NCBI GenBank assembly: GCA_009786185.1
Contig: WQTS01000133.1
Location: 1 to 54,715, forward strand
Origin: Bacteroidota bacterium
GTDB lineage: Bacteria > Bacteroidota > Bacteroidia > Bacteroidales > WCHB1-69
Length of the DNA: 54,715 bases
Direction: 5' to 3'
The position numbers and the translations under genes are program-made. Below are positions 17,954 to 26,811 of the stretch, in pieces (within the stretch, counting starts at the first letter, position 1; every line of letters starts with the position of its first letter). The notes below the pieces were generated by a model. The model saw only the letters and a list, made by a program, of their open reading frames with translations, searched no databases and was not told where the DNA came from.

Positions 17954-18970
17954 ATGCACTTAATAGAAGAATTGCAGCCTTATAAAAGCCTATCCATCAT
18001 TGGAATGGAGAAAAACACCGGTAAAACCACTTGTTTAAATTATTTACTGCATCAATTTAAAGAAAAAAACAGGAAAATTGCCATTACTTCTATTGGAATT
18101 GATGGTGAACAAACCGATTTAGTAACACAAACTCAAAAACCTGAAATTGAAATCTTTGAAGGCATGGGATTCGTTACTTCCGAATATTTCTACCATAAAA
18201 AGAAACTGACGGCAGAAATTATTGATATTTCGCAACGAAGTACCTCACACGGAAGATTAGTATTTGCAAAAGCCATAACTTCCGGAAAAGTAATCTTGTC
18301 GGGGCCCAACACAACAGTTTGGCTAAAACAAGTAATGGAGCAACTTTACGCCCAAGACTTCGATTTTGTGATTACCGATGGCGCACTCTCAAGAAAATCG
18401 TTAGCCTCTCCTACCCTATCCGAATCCTTGATTTTAACCACAGGCGCTGTTTTAACACCGGTACTTTCTGAATTAGTTCGCAAAACGAAGTTCGCCTATC
18501 AACTTGCTCAAATTGAAGAATTTAAAACAAATTTAAAAGCTGAAATTGAAAATTTCGAAACAGGAATATACGCATTAACAGAAAATGAATATATTGATTT
18601 AAAAATCCCATCTTCGTTATTATTAGATGCTTATAAAAATGAACTGTTTATACACGGAAATACGCTTTATGTTACAGGAATTATAACCAATTCATTATTA
18701 AATACTTTAAAAATACACAAAGAGGTCAAAAATACAACCTTAGTAGCTAAAGATTTTACAAAGATTTTTGTAGATAAAGATGTATTAAACCATTATCTTC
18801 GTGCCGGAGGAAAACTAAAAGTGCTGAATAAAAATAAGTTAGTAGCAATATGCGTAAACCCGGTGTCTCCACAGGGTTCGCATATAGATTCTAAAAAATT
18901 AGTGGAAGCGCTACAAAAAGAGATAGAGGTTCCGGTATACGATGTTAAGCAATTTTCACACTGTTCTTGA
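17954..18970 (+). CDS. P-loop ATPase-like protein, KamB type
   Basis: A 338-aa cytoplasmic protein with a Walker A-like loop G17MEKNTGKTT26 near the start, similar to MobB-type P-loop domains. It goes on with EIEIFEGMGFVTSEYF, ISQRSTSHGRLVFAKA, ILSGPNTT and DFVITDGALSRKSLASPT. The start MHLIEELQPYKSLSIIGMEK resembles what I remember of KamB, a reactivase subunit for lysine 5,6-aminomutase in lysine-fermenting bacteria. Neither KamC nor the aminomutase subunits are in the window, so the assignment rests on similarity only. Stop and the strong terminator at 19023-19054 are close together. Confidence 0.5.
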   Translation: MHLIEELQPYKSLSIIGMEKNTGKTTCLNYLLHQFKEKNRKIAITSIGIDGEQTDLVTQTQKPEIEIFEGMGFVTSEYFYHKKKLTAEIIDISQRSTSHGRLVFAKAITSGKVILSGPNTTVWLKQVMEQLYAQDFDFVITDGALSRKSLASPTLSESLILTTGAVLTPVLSELVRKTKFAYQLAQIEEFKTNLKAEIENFETGIYALTENEYIDLKIPSSLLLDAYKNELFIHGNTLYVTGIITNSLLNTLKIHKEVKNTTLVAKDFTKIFVDKDVLNHYLRAGGKLKVLNKNKLVAICVNPVSPQGSHIDSKKLVEALQKEIEVPVYDVKQFSHCS

Positions 18971-19022
18971 GCAATTTCTCTAAAATGCAGAAAAAGTCGA
19001 TTTTTAAGCAAAAAAGTATTTT

Positions 19023-19054
19023 AAAAATGCACTTTTTACAAAAAGTGCATTTTT
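19023..19054. terminator. Bidirectional terminator
   Basis: Perfect 15-bp arms AAAAATGCACTTTTT and AAAAAGTGCATTTTT with a 2-nt centre, between the convergent genes ending at 18970 and 19107. A/T ends give T-runs on both strands. Confidence 0.85.
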
Positions 19055-19106
19055 GAGAGAAAGGAATTTGGAAGAAATAGGGTACGCTATACGCAACACT
19101 CCTACC

Positions 19107-20474
19107 CTACTTCATTTCCGCAAAATACTTGTAAAAATAAGGTATCGTTTCAATGCCTTTGTAGAAATGATCTAATCTATAACTTTCGTTAGGCGAGTGA
19201 ATAGCGTCTGCTTCCAAGCCAAATCCGAGTAGGATAGATTTTATGCCGAGAATATCATCGAAACCTGCAATAATAGGAATACTGCCGCCGCTTCGCGTTG
19301 GGATGGGCATTTTTCCATAGGTTGCTTCAAATGCTTTTTCAGCAGCCTTGTATGCCGGCATGTCAAGCGGAGAAACGTAAGCGTTTCCGCCGTGATGCGG
19401 TCTAACCTCTACTTTTACGCATTTAGGTGCAATGGATTCAAAATGTTTTTTGAAAAGTTCGCTTATTTTTTCCGGCTTTTGATTGGGCACAATGCGCATA
19501 GATAATTTTGCGTATGCTTTTGAGGGCAACACCGTTTTGGTGCCTTCTCCGGTAAAACCGCCCCAAATACCGCACAAATCGAATGTTGGGCGAATGCCTA
19601 CGTGTTCCATCGGCGTATATCCCTCTTCGCCACATAATTCTGCTACATCAAGCGCGTCTTTGTATGCTTTTTCATCAAAAGGCGCTTGTGCCATTAAGGC
19701 GCGCTCCTCTTTAGAAACCTCAAGAACATCATCGTAGAAATTTGGAATGGTAATCCGGTTCTTCTCATCGGTGATAGAAGCGACCATTTTGCATAGGATA
19801 TTGATAGGATTGGCAACGGCGCCGCCAAACAATCCGGAGTGTAAATCGCGGTTTGGACCGGTAATTTCTACTTCAAGATAAGCTAAGCCTCTAAGACCTA
19901 CCGTAATAGAAGGTGTTTCAGAATCAATCATGCTGGTATCGGAAACTAGAATAACATCGGCTTTAAGCATTTCTTTATGATCTTTGCAGAAATCGTATAG
20001 ATGTTTTGACCCCACTTCTTCTTCGCCTTCAATCATAAACTTCACATTGCAAGTCAATTGATTTGTTTTTACCAAATATTCAAATGCTTTGGCGTGCATA
20101 AACGCTTGCCCCTTATCATCATTTGCACCGCGGCAATAAATTTTTCCGTCAATAATAGTAGGCTCAAAAGGAGGCGTTTTCCATAATTCCAACGGTTCTA
20201 CCGGAACAACATCGTAATGCCCATATACCAAAACAGTTGGCACATTTTCATCTATGATTTTTTCGCCATACACCACAGGAGCTCCTTTTGTGGGATAAAG
20301 TTCGGCGCGGTCGCAACCGGCAGCCAAAAGCAGCTCTTTCCAGCGTTCTGCGCATTTTAACATATCGGGCTTGTGCTCCGGATTAGAACTCACGGACGGA
20401 ATTCGTAATAAAGAAAAAAGTTCCTCCAAGAAGCGATCCTTGTTGGTTTCGATGTACTGTTTTAAATCGTTCAT
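19107..20474 (-). CDS. M20-family dipeptidase
   Basis: Zinc-dependent peptidase of 455 aa, predicted to cleave dipeptides or related amides in the cytoplasm. Metal-ligand motifs are present: VLVYGHYDVVPVEP (His and Asp), GRGANDDKG-type CRGANDDKGQ (Asp), MIEGEEEVGSKH (catalytic and metal Glu), VSDTSM (Asp) and the late GLEADAIHSPNESY (His). The lid/dimerisation domain starts at RGLAYLEVEITGPNRDLHSG. Length fits the family. A 33-nt gap separates it from the upstream gatD-like gene on the same strand, so the two may be co-transcribed. Confidence 0.93.
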   Translation of the reverse strand: MNDLKQYIETNKDRFLEELFSLLRIPSVSSNPEHKPDMLKCAERWKELLLAAGCDRAELYPTKGAPVVYGEKIIDENVPTVLVYGHYDVVPVEPLELWKTPPFEPTIIDGKIYCRGANDDKGQAFMHAKAFEYLVKTNQLTCNVKFMIEGEEEVGSKHLYDFCKDHKEMLKADVILVSDTSMIDSETPSITVGLRGLAYLEVEITGPNRDLHSGLFGGAVANPINILCKMVASITDEKNRITIPNFYDDVLEVSKEERALMAQAPFDEKAYKDALDVAELCGEEGYTPMEHVGIRPTFDLCGIWGGFTGEGTKTVLPSKAYAKLSMRIVPNQKPEKISELFKKHFESIAPKCVKVEVRPHHGGNAYVSPLDMPAYKAAEKAFEATYGKMPIPTRSGGSIPIIAGFDDILGIKSILLGFGLEADAIHSPNESYRLDHFYKGIETIPYFYKYFAEMK

Positions 20475-20507
20475 AATAAAATGGTTTAAAATATGTTGTG
20501 AATTTTC

Positions 20508-21893
20508 TTATTTACGTACTTGGCGCACAAACTCCTCTACTTCCGGCACGCCACCCTGATATACCAAATAGCCGTTATAGGGTTCGCGCTCCGTAATATC
20601 ATCGTTAATTGGCGTGAGCATCAATTTTTTAACTTCTTCAAAATCGTGGGTTTGCCCTAATGCCCATCCCAACTTAATGAACGCCACTTCAGGCAGCATA
20701 TTGCCACAAGGCACAATCCCTTTTTTCATCATATCTCTGCCGGTATCATACACAAACATGTGTACGTAGCCCCAAATGGTTTGCAGGGTCATATATTGGT
20801 GAACGCCGGCGGCATGCGCGCGCTCAATCGCCGGATACATCTCTTTATTCACGTGCCCCAATCCGGTGCCTACCCACACCACGCCTTTGTAGCCGTTGTC
20901 GGTAATTGCGTCTAACATATCAGGTTTCATTCCGGGATAGTAATACAACATTGCTACCCTATCATCAAAAGTAGGTACAATTTTTACGTTTTTATCTTTT
21001 CTTCTTGGGTTAAAAGTCGTATGAATCGGCTCCACGCCTTTTCTTGTAATTTTTGCTACGGGTGTGTCGCCAATCGTTCTAAAAGTAGAGCGGTACGAAG
21101 AGTGCATTTTGCGCACGCGTGTTCCTTTGTGCAAAAACCCGTATTCATCGGAAGTTGGACCGAACATGCACACCAGCACTTCGGCAATGTTACCGTGTCC
21201 GGATGCAGTCATAGCGTGCATCAAATTCAGCGCAGCATCGGAGCTGGGGCGGTCGGAAGAGCGTTGTGAACCTACCAAAACCACCGGCACCGGAAGATCT
21301 TGGCACATGTACGTCAAAGCCGCGCCGGTATGGTGTAACGTATCGGTTCCGTGCCCGATTACGATACCATCCACGCCTTTTTCAATCTCTTCGCCAATTT
21401 TTTGCGCCAATGTCACATATTGTTTAGGCCCCATATTTTCAGAGAAAACAGCGAAAACCTTCTCGGTCTCCAAGTTGCAAATATCGGCTAATTCGGGAAC
21501 GGCGCCGTACAATTCGCCCGGAGAGAATGCCGGAATCACGGCTCCGGTTCTATAGTCTAAACGCGAAGCGATTGTGCCGCCTGTTCCTAAAAGTTTTACT
21601 TGTGGAAGTCCGGGTGTTTTAGGAAACTCTTTTTCCGGAATTTTATAATTGGCTTTTTTATAGCCTGTTTCTTTCATATCGGTAATTGTATCAGTATCAA
21701 TACCAATATTATAACCCGTAATCACTTTCATTACGATGTGTTTATCATCGTCAAAAATGGCTCTCGGCAAAATCGTTCCGGAAAAATCGCCGCGAGTGGT
21801 TTTTACTTCTGCCGTGCCCCAAACGCGCACGTTGTATTTTTTTAGCAATGCTAAAGCATCTCCTTTATAGCCTTGAAAAATATCTTCGCTCAT
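20508..21893 (-). CDS. gatD: Archaeal-type Glu-tRNA(Gln) amidotransferase subunit D
   Basis: A 461-aa asparaginase-related subunit that, with GatE, turns Glu-tRNA(Gln) into Gln-tRNA(Gln). The GatD-specific N-terminal domain is present (VRVWGTAEVKTTRGDFSGTI, then VITGYNIGID), which plain L-asparaginases lack. The amidase domain has LLGTGGTIASRLDYRTGAV with the nucleophile Thr, GIVIGHGTDTLHHTGAAL with Thr-Asp, and VLVGSQRSSDRPSSDA. ATG 21893 is chosen because the TATCTTCG box at 21913-21920 places transcription start below the alternative start at 21938. GatDE is typical of archaea, so transfer is likely. GatE is not in the window, and an asparaginase role is not excluded. Confidence 0.85.
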   Translation of the reverse strand: MSEDIFQGYKGDALALLKKYNVRVWGTAEVKTTRGDFSGTILPRAIFDDDKHIVMKVITGYNIGIDTDTITDMKETGYKKANYKIPEKEFPKTPGLPQVKLLGTGGTIASRLDYRTGAVIPAFSPGELYGAVPELADICNLETEKVFAVFSENMGPKQYVTLAQKIGEEIEKGVDGIVIGHGTDTLHHTGAALTYMCQDLPVPVVLVGSQRSSDRPSSDAALNLMHAMTASGHGNIAEVLVCMFGPTSDEYGFLHKGTRVRKMHSSYRSTFRTIGDTPVAKITRKGVEPIHTTFNPRRKDKNVKIVPTFDDRVAMLYYYPGMKPDMLDAITDNGYKGVVWVGTGLGHVNKEMYPAIERAHAAGVHQYMTLQTIWGYVHMFVYDTGRDMMKKGIVPCGNMLPEVAFIKLGWALGQTHDFEEVKKLMLTPINDDITEREPYNGYLVYQGGVPEVEEFVRQVRK

Positions 21894-21912
21894 TATTTTA
21901 AATTTTTGGCGG

Positions 21913-21920
21913 CGAAGATA
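21913..21920 (-). promoter_or_regulatory. -7 box for gatD
   Basis: TATCTTCG on the minus strand, between the stop of the surface-protein gene and the gatD ATG. Supports an own promoter and the shorter start. Confidence 0.5.
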
Positions 21921-21934
21921 AATTTTTTCTCGTA

Positions 21935-23890
21935 TCAATGCCGAACGTTCCGCATCTTAATAAACCCACCGACATGAACCGTAAAAGTACCTGTTAAAGA
22001 CTCCGTTTCACCGTTTGAATAACGTACCCGCATCTCAATGTTATATTTTCCGTTGATAAAGGCTTTGCTCCATTCTAACTTATTACGTTCAGTAGTTTCT
22101 TCTTCTCCGTTAATATACCATTTTACTCTTTCCGGATCTGTTTCGTGTAGCCCTTCTATTTCTGCCCGAAAATTGACTACGTTGCTTTCACAGAAAGTCG
22201 TGTCATTCAAATCTTGATGATGAATATTGTTTACATAAAACTCTGACTCGAAATTACATATTATCAGCGTACCTGTTTTAGATGTAGTGTCATCATTCGC
22301 ATAGCGCACCCACATTCTTATTTCATACGTTCCGCCGGAAAAAGATTTGCTCCATTCCAATTTATTACGTTCTGCCTCTTCTTCTTTTCCGTCAATATAC
22401 CATTTTATTCTTTCCGGATGTGTGGGATGCAACCCTTCAATTTCCGCCCGGAATGTAATCAAATCTTCACAGATTAGCGTATCTTTCAAAACCTGAAAGT
22501 GAATATCATTGGCAGTAAAGTAGGCATCCAAATCGCGCATGGCGGAACCGGCAAGGTAGTAATAGGTTTGAATTACGTATTCGGCGCAAAAACCGTATCC
22601 CAAAATAATAAGCCCATCTTGATTAGAAAAGAGATAGGATGCGGAGTGATCGGTTAATGGCATGGTATAGAAAGACATGCCCGCTGCGGCATTGTCCTTC
22701 CAATTTCCTCCGAACAAAGGAACCGGATCCGCATCGCCTATAGAAACACCGGTATTGTTCTTTGTAGTTGTAGGCGTAACTACTAAAGCATGGTGTGTAT
22801 CTAAATAGTGGAAAAAATTGGGTACTAATGAGGCAATTCTTACATTTGAAACCCTTTGATTTATTCCGGGCACCCAACATTGAGCAGGAGATGATGTACT
22901 CCAAACTCCTGAATAGTTCCAGTTTGTCATATAAGTGCAAACCCCAACAGGTTTATCGGCTTGAATATAGCAACCGGCGCTATCTAAATGTATATCTAAT
23001 TCAACAAATTGTCCGACTTGGAGATTTGTAAGATTAGTTTGTGCATTAGGCACGTCTGTTCTTATTATACCCCCTTTTTGCGTAATATTGGTATTGTTTT
23101 CAGATACAACAATTCGTACAATATTTTTTGGAAAGTGTGTAACCGGAACAAAAAAGGTTTTATCCCAAGTATTTACAGGAGCCAATTGTTGCATTAAACG
23201 AGTGCCGGCGCTTGTATTGTCTATATAGGGAACATTAGCATTTTGATTTACAGCAAAAAAAGCAACCGGATTATTGGCTGTTATGTGAGCGCCGGTCATG
23301 TCATCACCTGATGTTTTGTAATAAACTTCGCCCATATCAAGTGTCGCTTCCAGAGTACCATTATGATACAAATTAGTTTTATCCTTAATAGCTACTACAG
23401 CGTAGGCATCGCACATGGGCACTACTTCCGACCAAGAATAAGATGGATATGAAATATGATAATATTCAGAACCTAAGGATGTTTCAGGCAACACATTAGT
23501 AGCGTCTGAAGAGTTGGAAGAATAATCTAATACATATACTGAAATGTGTTCATTACTTGTAATGTAAAGGCTGTAATTAGTTTTCCCCATTATTGTATTA
23601 TATATCGCATTCTTTTGCGTAAGGGTTAAATTATAAGTATATACCACATTTGGATTAATATTTAAAACTACTGTTTCCTCAAGATAGATAAAATTGAGGT
23701 GCACTACGGTTGGGTTTGCGCCGGTTGCGATTCTAATTCCGAAATTAGGTTGGTGTGTCGGATCAACATAATCTTTATTTTTTCCAAAAGTTAACCAAAA
23801 CTTGGTTCCTTCGGTAGTTTGTGCTTGAAGCGAGAAAATGCTCGATATTAACAGTGTGGTGGTTATCAAAAAATAGTGTATTGTTTTCAT
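21935..23890 (-). CDS. Surface protein with IgGFc-binding N-terminal domain
   Basis: Exported protein of 651 aa. The signal peptide is at about 1-23 (FLITTTLLISSIFSLQAQ). Residues about 25-420 fit the IgGFc-binding-protein N-terminal domain found in Bacteroidota surface proteins: EGTKFWLTFGKN, NEHISVYVLDYSS, LGSEYYHISYPSY, GAHITANNPVAFFAVNQNAN, then QLAPVNTWDKTFFVPVTHFP. The C-terminal part holds two tandem Ig/PKD-like units of about 85 residues with near-identical cores (EIEGLHPTHPERIKWYIDGK and EIEGLHETDPERVKWYINGE). There is no clear type IX sorting domain; the end GGFIKMRNVRH is short. Ligand unknown. A tetranucleotide tract lies in its promoter. Confidence 0.82.
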   Translation of the reverse strand: MKTIHYFLITTTLLISSIFSLQAQTTEGTKFWLTFGKNKDYVDPTHQPNFGIRIATGANPTVVHLNFIYLEETVVLNINPNVVYTYNLTLTQKNAIYNTIMGKTNYSLYITSNEHISVYVLDYSSNSSDATNVLPETSLGSEYYHISYPSYSWSEVVPMCDAYAVVAIKDKTNLYHNGTLEATLDMGEVYYKTSGDDMTGAHITANNPVAFFAVNQNANVPYIDNTSAGTRLMQQLAPVNTWDKTFFVPVTHFPKNIVRIVVSENNTNITQKGGIIRTDVPNAQTNLTNLQVGQFVELDIHLDSAGCYIQADKPVGVCTYMTNWNYSGVWSTSSPAQCWVPGINQRVSNVRIASLVPNFFHYLDTHHALVVTPTTTKNNTGVSIGDADPVPLFGGNWKDNAAAGMSFYTMPLTDHSASYLFSNQDGLIILGYGFCAEYVIQTYYYLAGSAMRDLDAYFTANDIHFQVLKDTLICEDLITFRAEIEGLHPTHPERIKWYIDGKEEEAERNKLEWSKSFSGGTYEIRMWVRYANDDTTSKTGTLIICNFESEFYVNNIHHQDLNDTTFCESNVVNFRAEIEGLHETDPERVKWYINGEEETTERNKLEWSKAFINGKYNIEMRVRYSNGETESLTGTFTVHVGGFIKMRNVRH

Positions 23891-23906
23891 ATTTTTAAAA
23901 TCGGAG

Positions 23907-23943
23907 CAAAAGTAGAAAAAATATCTATCTACCTATCTATTTA
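23907..23943 (-). promoter_or_regulatory. Promoter with TATC tetranucleotide tract
   Basis: Minus-strand TACTTTTG box (23907-23914) is a perfect -7 element, 17 nt from the ATG. Directly upstream, 23922-23943 reads TATC TATC TACC TATC TATT on the plus strand, covering the spacer and -33 position. Confidence 0.5.
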
Positions 23944-24032
23944 TAAGTAATTTATGTTAGTTATTTGATTTTTAGAATGGAATCGAGTTACGAGGGGACA
24001 AATAGTTGTTATAATAAACTTTCTTTGATTTC

Positions 24033-24061
24033 TTGGCTTTACAAGAAAAAATGTACTTTCG
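24033..24061 (+). promoter_or_regulatory. Promoter of hairpin RNA A
   Basis: TTG (24033-24035), 18 nt, then TACTTTCG (24054-24061), followed by CGGCAT. The second cassette has the same layout and spacing at 30692-30720. Confidence 0.6.
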
Positions 24062-24067
24062 CGGCAT

Positions 24068-24132
24068 TGAAAAAACGATTGCTTAATAACTATTGCTTGT
24101 ACACGATGCGGGTTGTTAAGCAGTCTTTTTTT
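24068..24132 (+). ncRNA. Hairpin RNA A of a repeated RNA/protein cassette
   Basis: Predicted about 65-nt transcript starting 7 nt after the promoter box. It is mostly one hairpin: arms 24077-24090 and 24112-24125 pair over 14 bp with two G-U pairs, the loop is 21 nt (24091-24111) and a T7 run follows (24126-24132). The loop contains CACGA and TGCGG, also found in RNA B. The T-run overlaps the TAA stop of the convergent 161-aa gene. It could also be only a bidirectional terminator, but the conserved promoter and loop argue for an RNA. Confidence 0.5.
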
Positions 24133-24616
24133 ATTCTATCGCAGTGATACAATATTGAATATGTTGCCTGCTACCACGCAATACCCCTACTGTGAGTTTT
24201 ATTGTTCCAAATTCTTTTTTCTGATATTCTAACACAATTATTTCGGAAAAACGCTTTTGGTTTTCGTTATGTTTTTTGGGTGGTGTTCGACGTATTTCTT
24301 GGGCAAGTTCCAATATTTCTGTAAAATAGTGTGTTAGGGCAAATGTAGATGAATACTTATTTGCAGCAATTAACGATGTTTCTTGAATAGATAAAAATCG
24401 AACATTGATAAATTCTTTCAAATTAGCGTTAAATATTTGCTTTGTAGGATTGGCAGCGTTCCAAATTGCGTAAAAACCTCGGATGATTCTTTTGCGCATT
24501 TTTATCTCTTCCAGTGTTGTACCTGTGGGAATTTCAATCAAAGGTTTAGGCATATTGCCGGTATATTCCCCTATTTTGAACGGCAGTACCTTGTCTATAA
24601 TTTTCTCTTTTGGCAT
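24131..24616 (-). CDS. Unknown protein A of the hairpin-RNA cassette (161 aa)
   Basis: I do not recognise this family. It is a 161-aa basic protein without signal peptide or membrane helix. It is a paralog of the 155-aa protein at 30786-31253: both end in a shared block with [KR]FSE[IM]I, then K[LM].VGV and IQY[CS]ITAIE. The middle is predicted helical (RKRIIRGFYAIWNAANPTKQ, then FINVRFLSIQETSLIAANKY). It is transcribed toward RNA A, whose T-run overlaps its stop codon. It has its own promoter (TTG at 24688-24690, 20 nt, TATATTTG at 24660-24667). The repeated pairing suggests the RNA and protein work together or move together; the role is not known. Confidence 0.7.
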   Translation of the reverse strand: MPKEKIIDKVLPFKIGEYTGNMPKPLIEIPTGTTLEEIKMRKRIIRGFYAIWNAANPTKQIFNANLKEFINVRFLSIQETSLIAANKYSSTFALTHYFTEILELAQEIRRTPPKKHNENQKRFSEIIVLEYQKKEFGTIKLTVGVLRGSRQHIQYCITAIE

Positions 24617-24659
24617 AATATTGATTTTGAGTTAGATGATTAGATTGAATGATGTATCG

Positions 24660-24690
24660 CAAATATACCCATAGAAATACCTTTTGTCAA
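24660..24690 (-). promoter_or_regulatory. Promoter of protein A gene
   Basis: Minus strand: TTG, 20 nt, TATATTTG, a very good match to the Bacteroidota consensus. Start expected near 24653. Confidence 0.6.
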
Positions 24691-24722
24691 GGGGTAAAGT
24701 GTTTTTTAAAACCAAAAAATAC

Positions 24723-24730
24723 TATCTTCG
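24723..24730 (+). promoter_or_regulatory. -7 box for the S9 peptidase gene
   Basis: TATCTTCG, predicted start near 24737, 20 nt before ATG 24757. It excludes the longer frame starting at 24649. Confidence 0.55.
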
Positions 24731-24756
24731 CCCATTCAAATAAAAAATATAACAGT

Positions 24757-26778
24757 ATGAAAGTAAAAGTTTTAGCAACATTATTAGGAATCAGTTTAAG
24801 TATGAGCGTAATAGCACAAAAACAAGTCTATACCCCCGAATTGCTGTGGCAATTAGGCAGAGTAAGCGAAGCGGTGCTTTCACCGGACGGAACACAAATT
24901 TTGTTTGGAATTACCTATTTCGATGTCGAAAAAAACAAGGGAAACAGAGATTTGTATGTAATGCCTACAAAAGGAGGAAATTATACACAATTAACAAAAA
25001 CAGAAGCCAGCGAGCAAAATGCACTGTGGCGCCCCGACGGCAAAAAAATCGGCTATTTAGCGCCGGTAAACAACGTGATGCAAATTTGGGAAATGAATCC
25101 CGATGGTTCTGATCCAAAGCCCATTTCAAATATTGACGGCGGAGTGGAAGGTTTTCTCTACGCCCCGACAGGCAATCGTATTTTGTTTACAAAATTGGTA
25201 AAATTGGATAAAAACGTACATGACTTTCATCCCGATTTACCCAAAGCAAATGCTTTACTTACCGAAGATTTGATGTATCGCCACTGGAATGATTGGACAG
25301 ATTATTCCTACTCTCATATTTTCGTTGCCGACTATCCAAGCATGGCTAATGTGATAGATATTATGGAAGGTGAACGCGCTGCAAGCCCCATTCCGAACAA
25401 CGGAGGTTTGGAGCAAATCCGTTTTTCTCCCGATGGAAACTTTATTGCTTATACCTCTAAGAAAAAAACAGGTAAAGATTTTGCCATAAGCACAAATTCG
25501 GATATTTATCTGTATGATATTATTAACAAAACCACCAAAAATCTTTCCGCTCCTAATCCGGGATATGATATGGATCCGATTTTCTCTCCCGATGGAAACA
25601 CTTTGATTTGGTCGAGTATGGAAACCGCCGGTTTTGAAGCAGATCTTCAACGTATTATCGGTTATGATTTAAAAACAGGGGTAACGATCAATTATTCAGC
25701 TAATTTCGGAGAAAGCGCTTCAGATCTCGCATTTAGTAAAGATGGAAAAAAACTCTATTTTATTAGCGGAATAAAAGCAACCTATCAAATTTTCGAGTTA
25801 GATTTAGCAAAAAAACAATTCAAACAATTGACCGAAGGCAGACATAATTACAAATCTATTTCTTTACAAGACAACACATTAATAGGTATTCGTGAATCTA
25901 TGGAAAATCCGGCGGATATTTTTCATATTGACCTCAGTAGCGGCAAACAAACCCAATTGACTTTCATTAATAATGAAACTTTGAAAGACGTTGCATCTAT
26001 CACAGTAAAAGAACATTGGGTAGAAACAACGGATGGTAAGCAAATGTTGGTTTGGATCATTTTACCACCCAATTTTGACCCGAACAAAAAATATCCTGCT
26101 GTTTTATATTGCCAAGGTGGACCGCAATCTGCCGTGAGTCAATTTTTCTCCTATCGTTGGAATTTTCAAATGATGGCTTCGCAAGGTTATGTGATTGTAG
26201 CACCCAATCGTAGAGGCTTGCCTACTTTTGGCAAAGAATGGAACGACCAAATCAGTCAAGATTACGGCGGTCAAAACATGAAAGATTATCTTTCGGCAAT
26301 TGATTACGCAGCAAAAGAATCTTATGTTGATGAAACGAAATTAGGCTGTGTAGGCGCAAGTTACGGTGGTTTTTCCGTATTTTGGTTAGCCGGCAACCAC
26401 AACAAACGTTTCAAGGCTTTTATTGCCCATTGCGGCATGTTTAATTTAGAAAGCTTTTACGCTTCTACCGAAGAGATGTTCTTTGTTAACCACGATTTAG
26501 GCGGTCCCTATTGGAAAGAACCGACGCCGCATAGCTATGAATTTTCCCCGCACCGTTTTATAGGCAATTGGGATACACCGATTTTGGTCATCCATGGCGG
26601 CAAGGATTTTCGTATTCCTTACGCAGAAGGCATGCAAGCTTACAATGCGGCTCAATTACAAGGCATTCCGAGCAAATTTTTATTCTTTTTTGAGGAAACC
26701 CATTTTGTAACGAAGCCGCAAAACTCCATTCTGTGGCAAAGGGAGTTTATTGGATGGTTGGATAGATGGTTGAAGTAA
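24757..26778 (+). CDS. Exported S9-family prolyl oligopeptidase / dipeptidyl peptidase
   Basis: Serine peptidase of 673 aa, probably periplasmic, releasing short peptides for an amino-acid-using metabolism. The start MKVKVLATLLGISLSMSVIA is a signal peptide; ATG 24757 is preferred because a promoter box sits between it and the longer start. Residues about 25-400 are a WD40-like beta-propeller with repeated SPDG motifs (SEAVLSPDGTQILFG, RFSPDGNFIAYTS, IFSPDGNTLIWSS). The alpha/beta-hydrolase domain has the nucleophile in GCVGASYGGFSVFW, the Asp in VIHGGKDFRIPYAEG and the His in EETHFVTKPQN. Length fits the family. Confidence 0.93.
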   Translation: MKVKVLATLLGISLSMSVIAQKQVYTPELLWQLGRVSEAVLSPDGTQILFGITYFDVEKNKGNRDLYVMPTKGGNYTQLTKTEASEQNALWRPDGKKIGYLAPVNNVMQIWEMNPDGSDPKPISNIDGGVEGFLYAPTGNRILFTKLVKLDKNVHDFHPDLPKANALLTEDLMYRHWNDWTDYSYSHIFVADYPSMANVIDIMEGERAASPIPNNGGLEQIRFSPDGNFIAYTSKKKTGKDFAISTNSDIYLYDIINKTTKNLSAPNPGYDMDPIFSPDGNTLIWSSMETAGFEADLQRIIGYDLKTGVTINYSANFGESASDLAFSKDGKKLYFISGIKATYQIFELDLAKKQFKQLTEGRHNYKSISLQDNTLIGIRESMENPADIFHIDLSSGKQTQLTFINNETLKDVASITVKEHWVETTDGKQMLVWIILPPNFDPNKKYPAVLYCQGGPQSAVSQFFSYRWNFQMMASQGYVIVAPNRRGLPTFGKEWNDQISQDYGGQNMKDYLSAIDYAAKESYVDETKLGCVGASYGGFSVFWLAGNHNKRFKAFIAHCGMFNLESFYASTEEMFFVNHDLGGPYWKEPTPHSYEFSPHRFIGNWDTPILVIHGGKDFRIPYAEGMQAYNAAQLQGIPSKFLFFFEETHFVTKPQNSILWQREFIGWLDRWLK

Positions 26779-26811
26779 AGGCTGTGAATAGCAATTAAAA
26801 AACATCTCAAT

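Noticed and set aside
24649..24756. N-terminal extension of the S9 peptidase
   Set aside because: It would put 36 residues before the signal peptide and includes the promoter box at 24723-24730.
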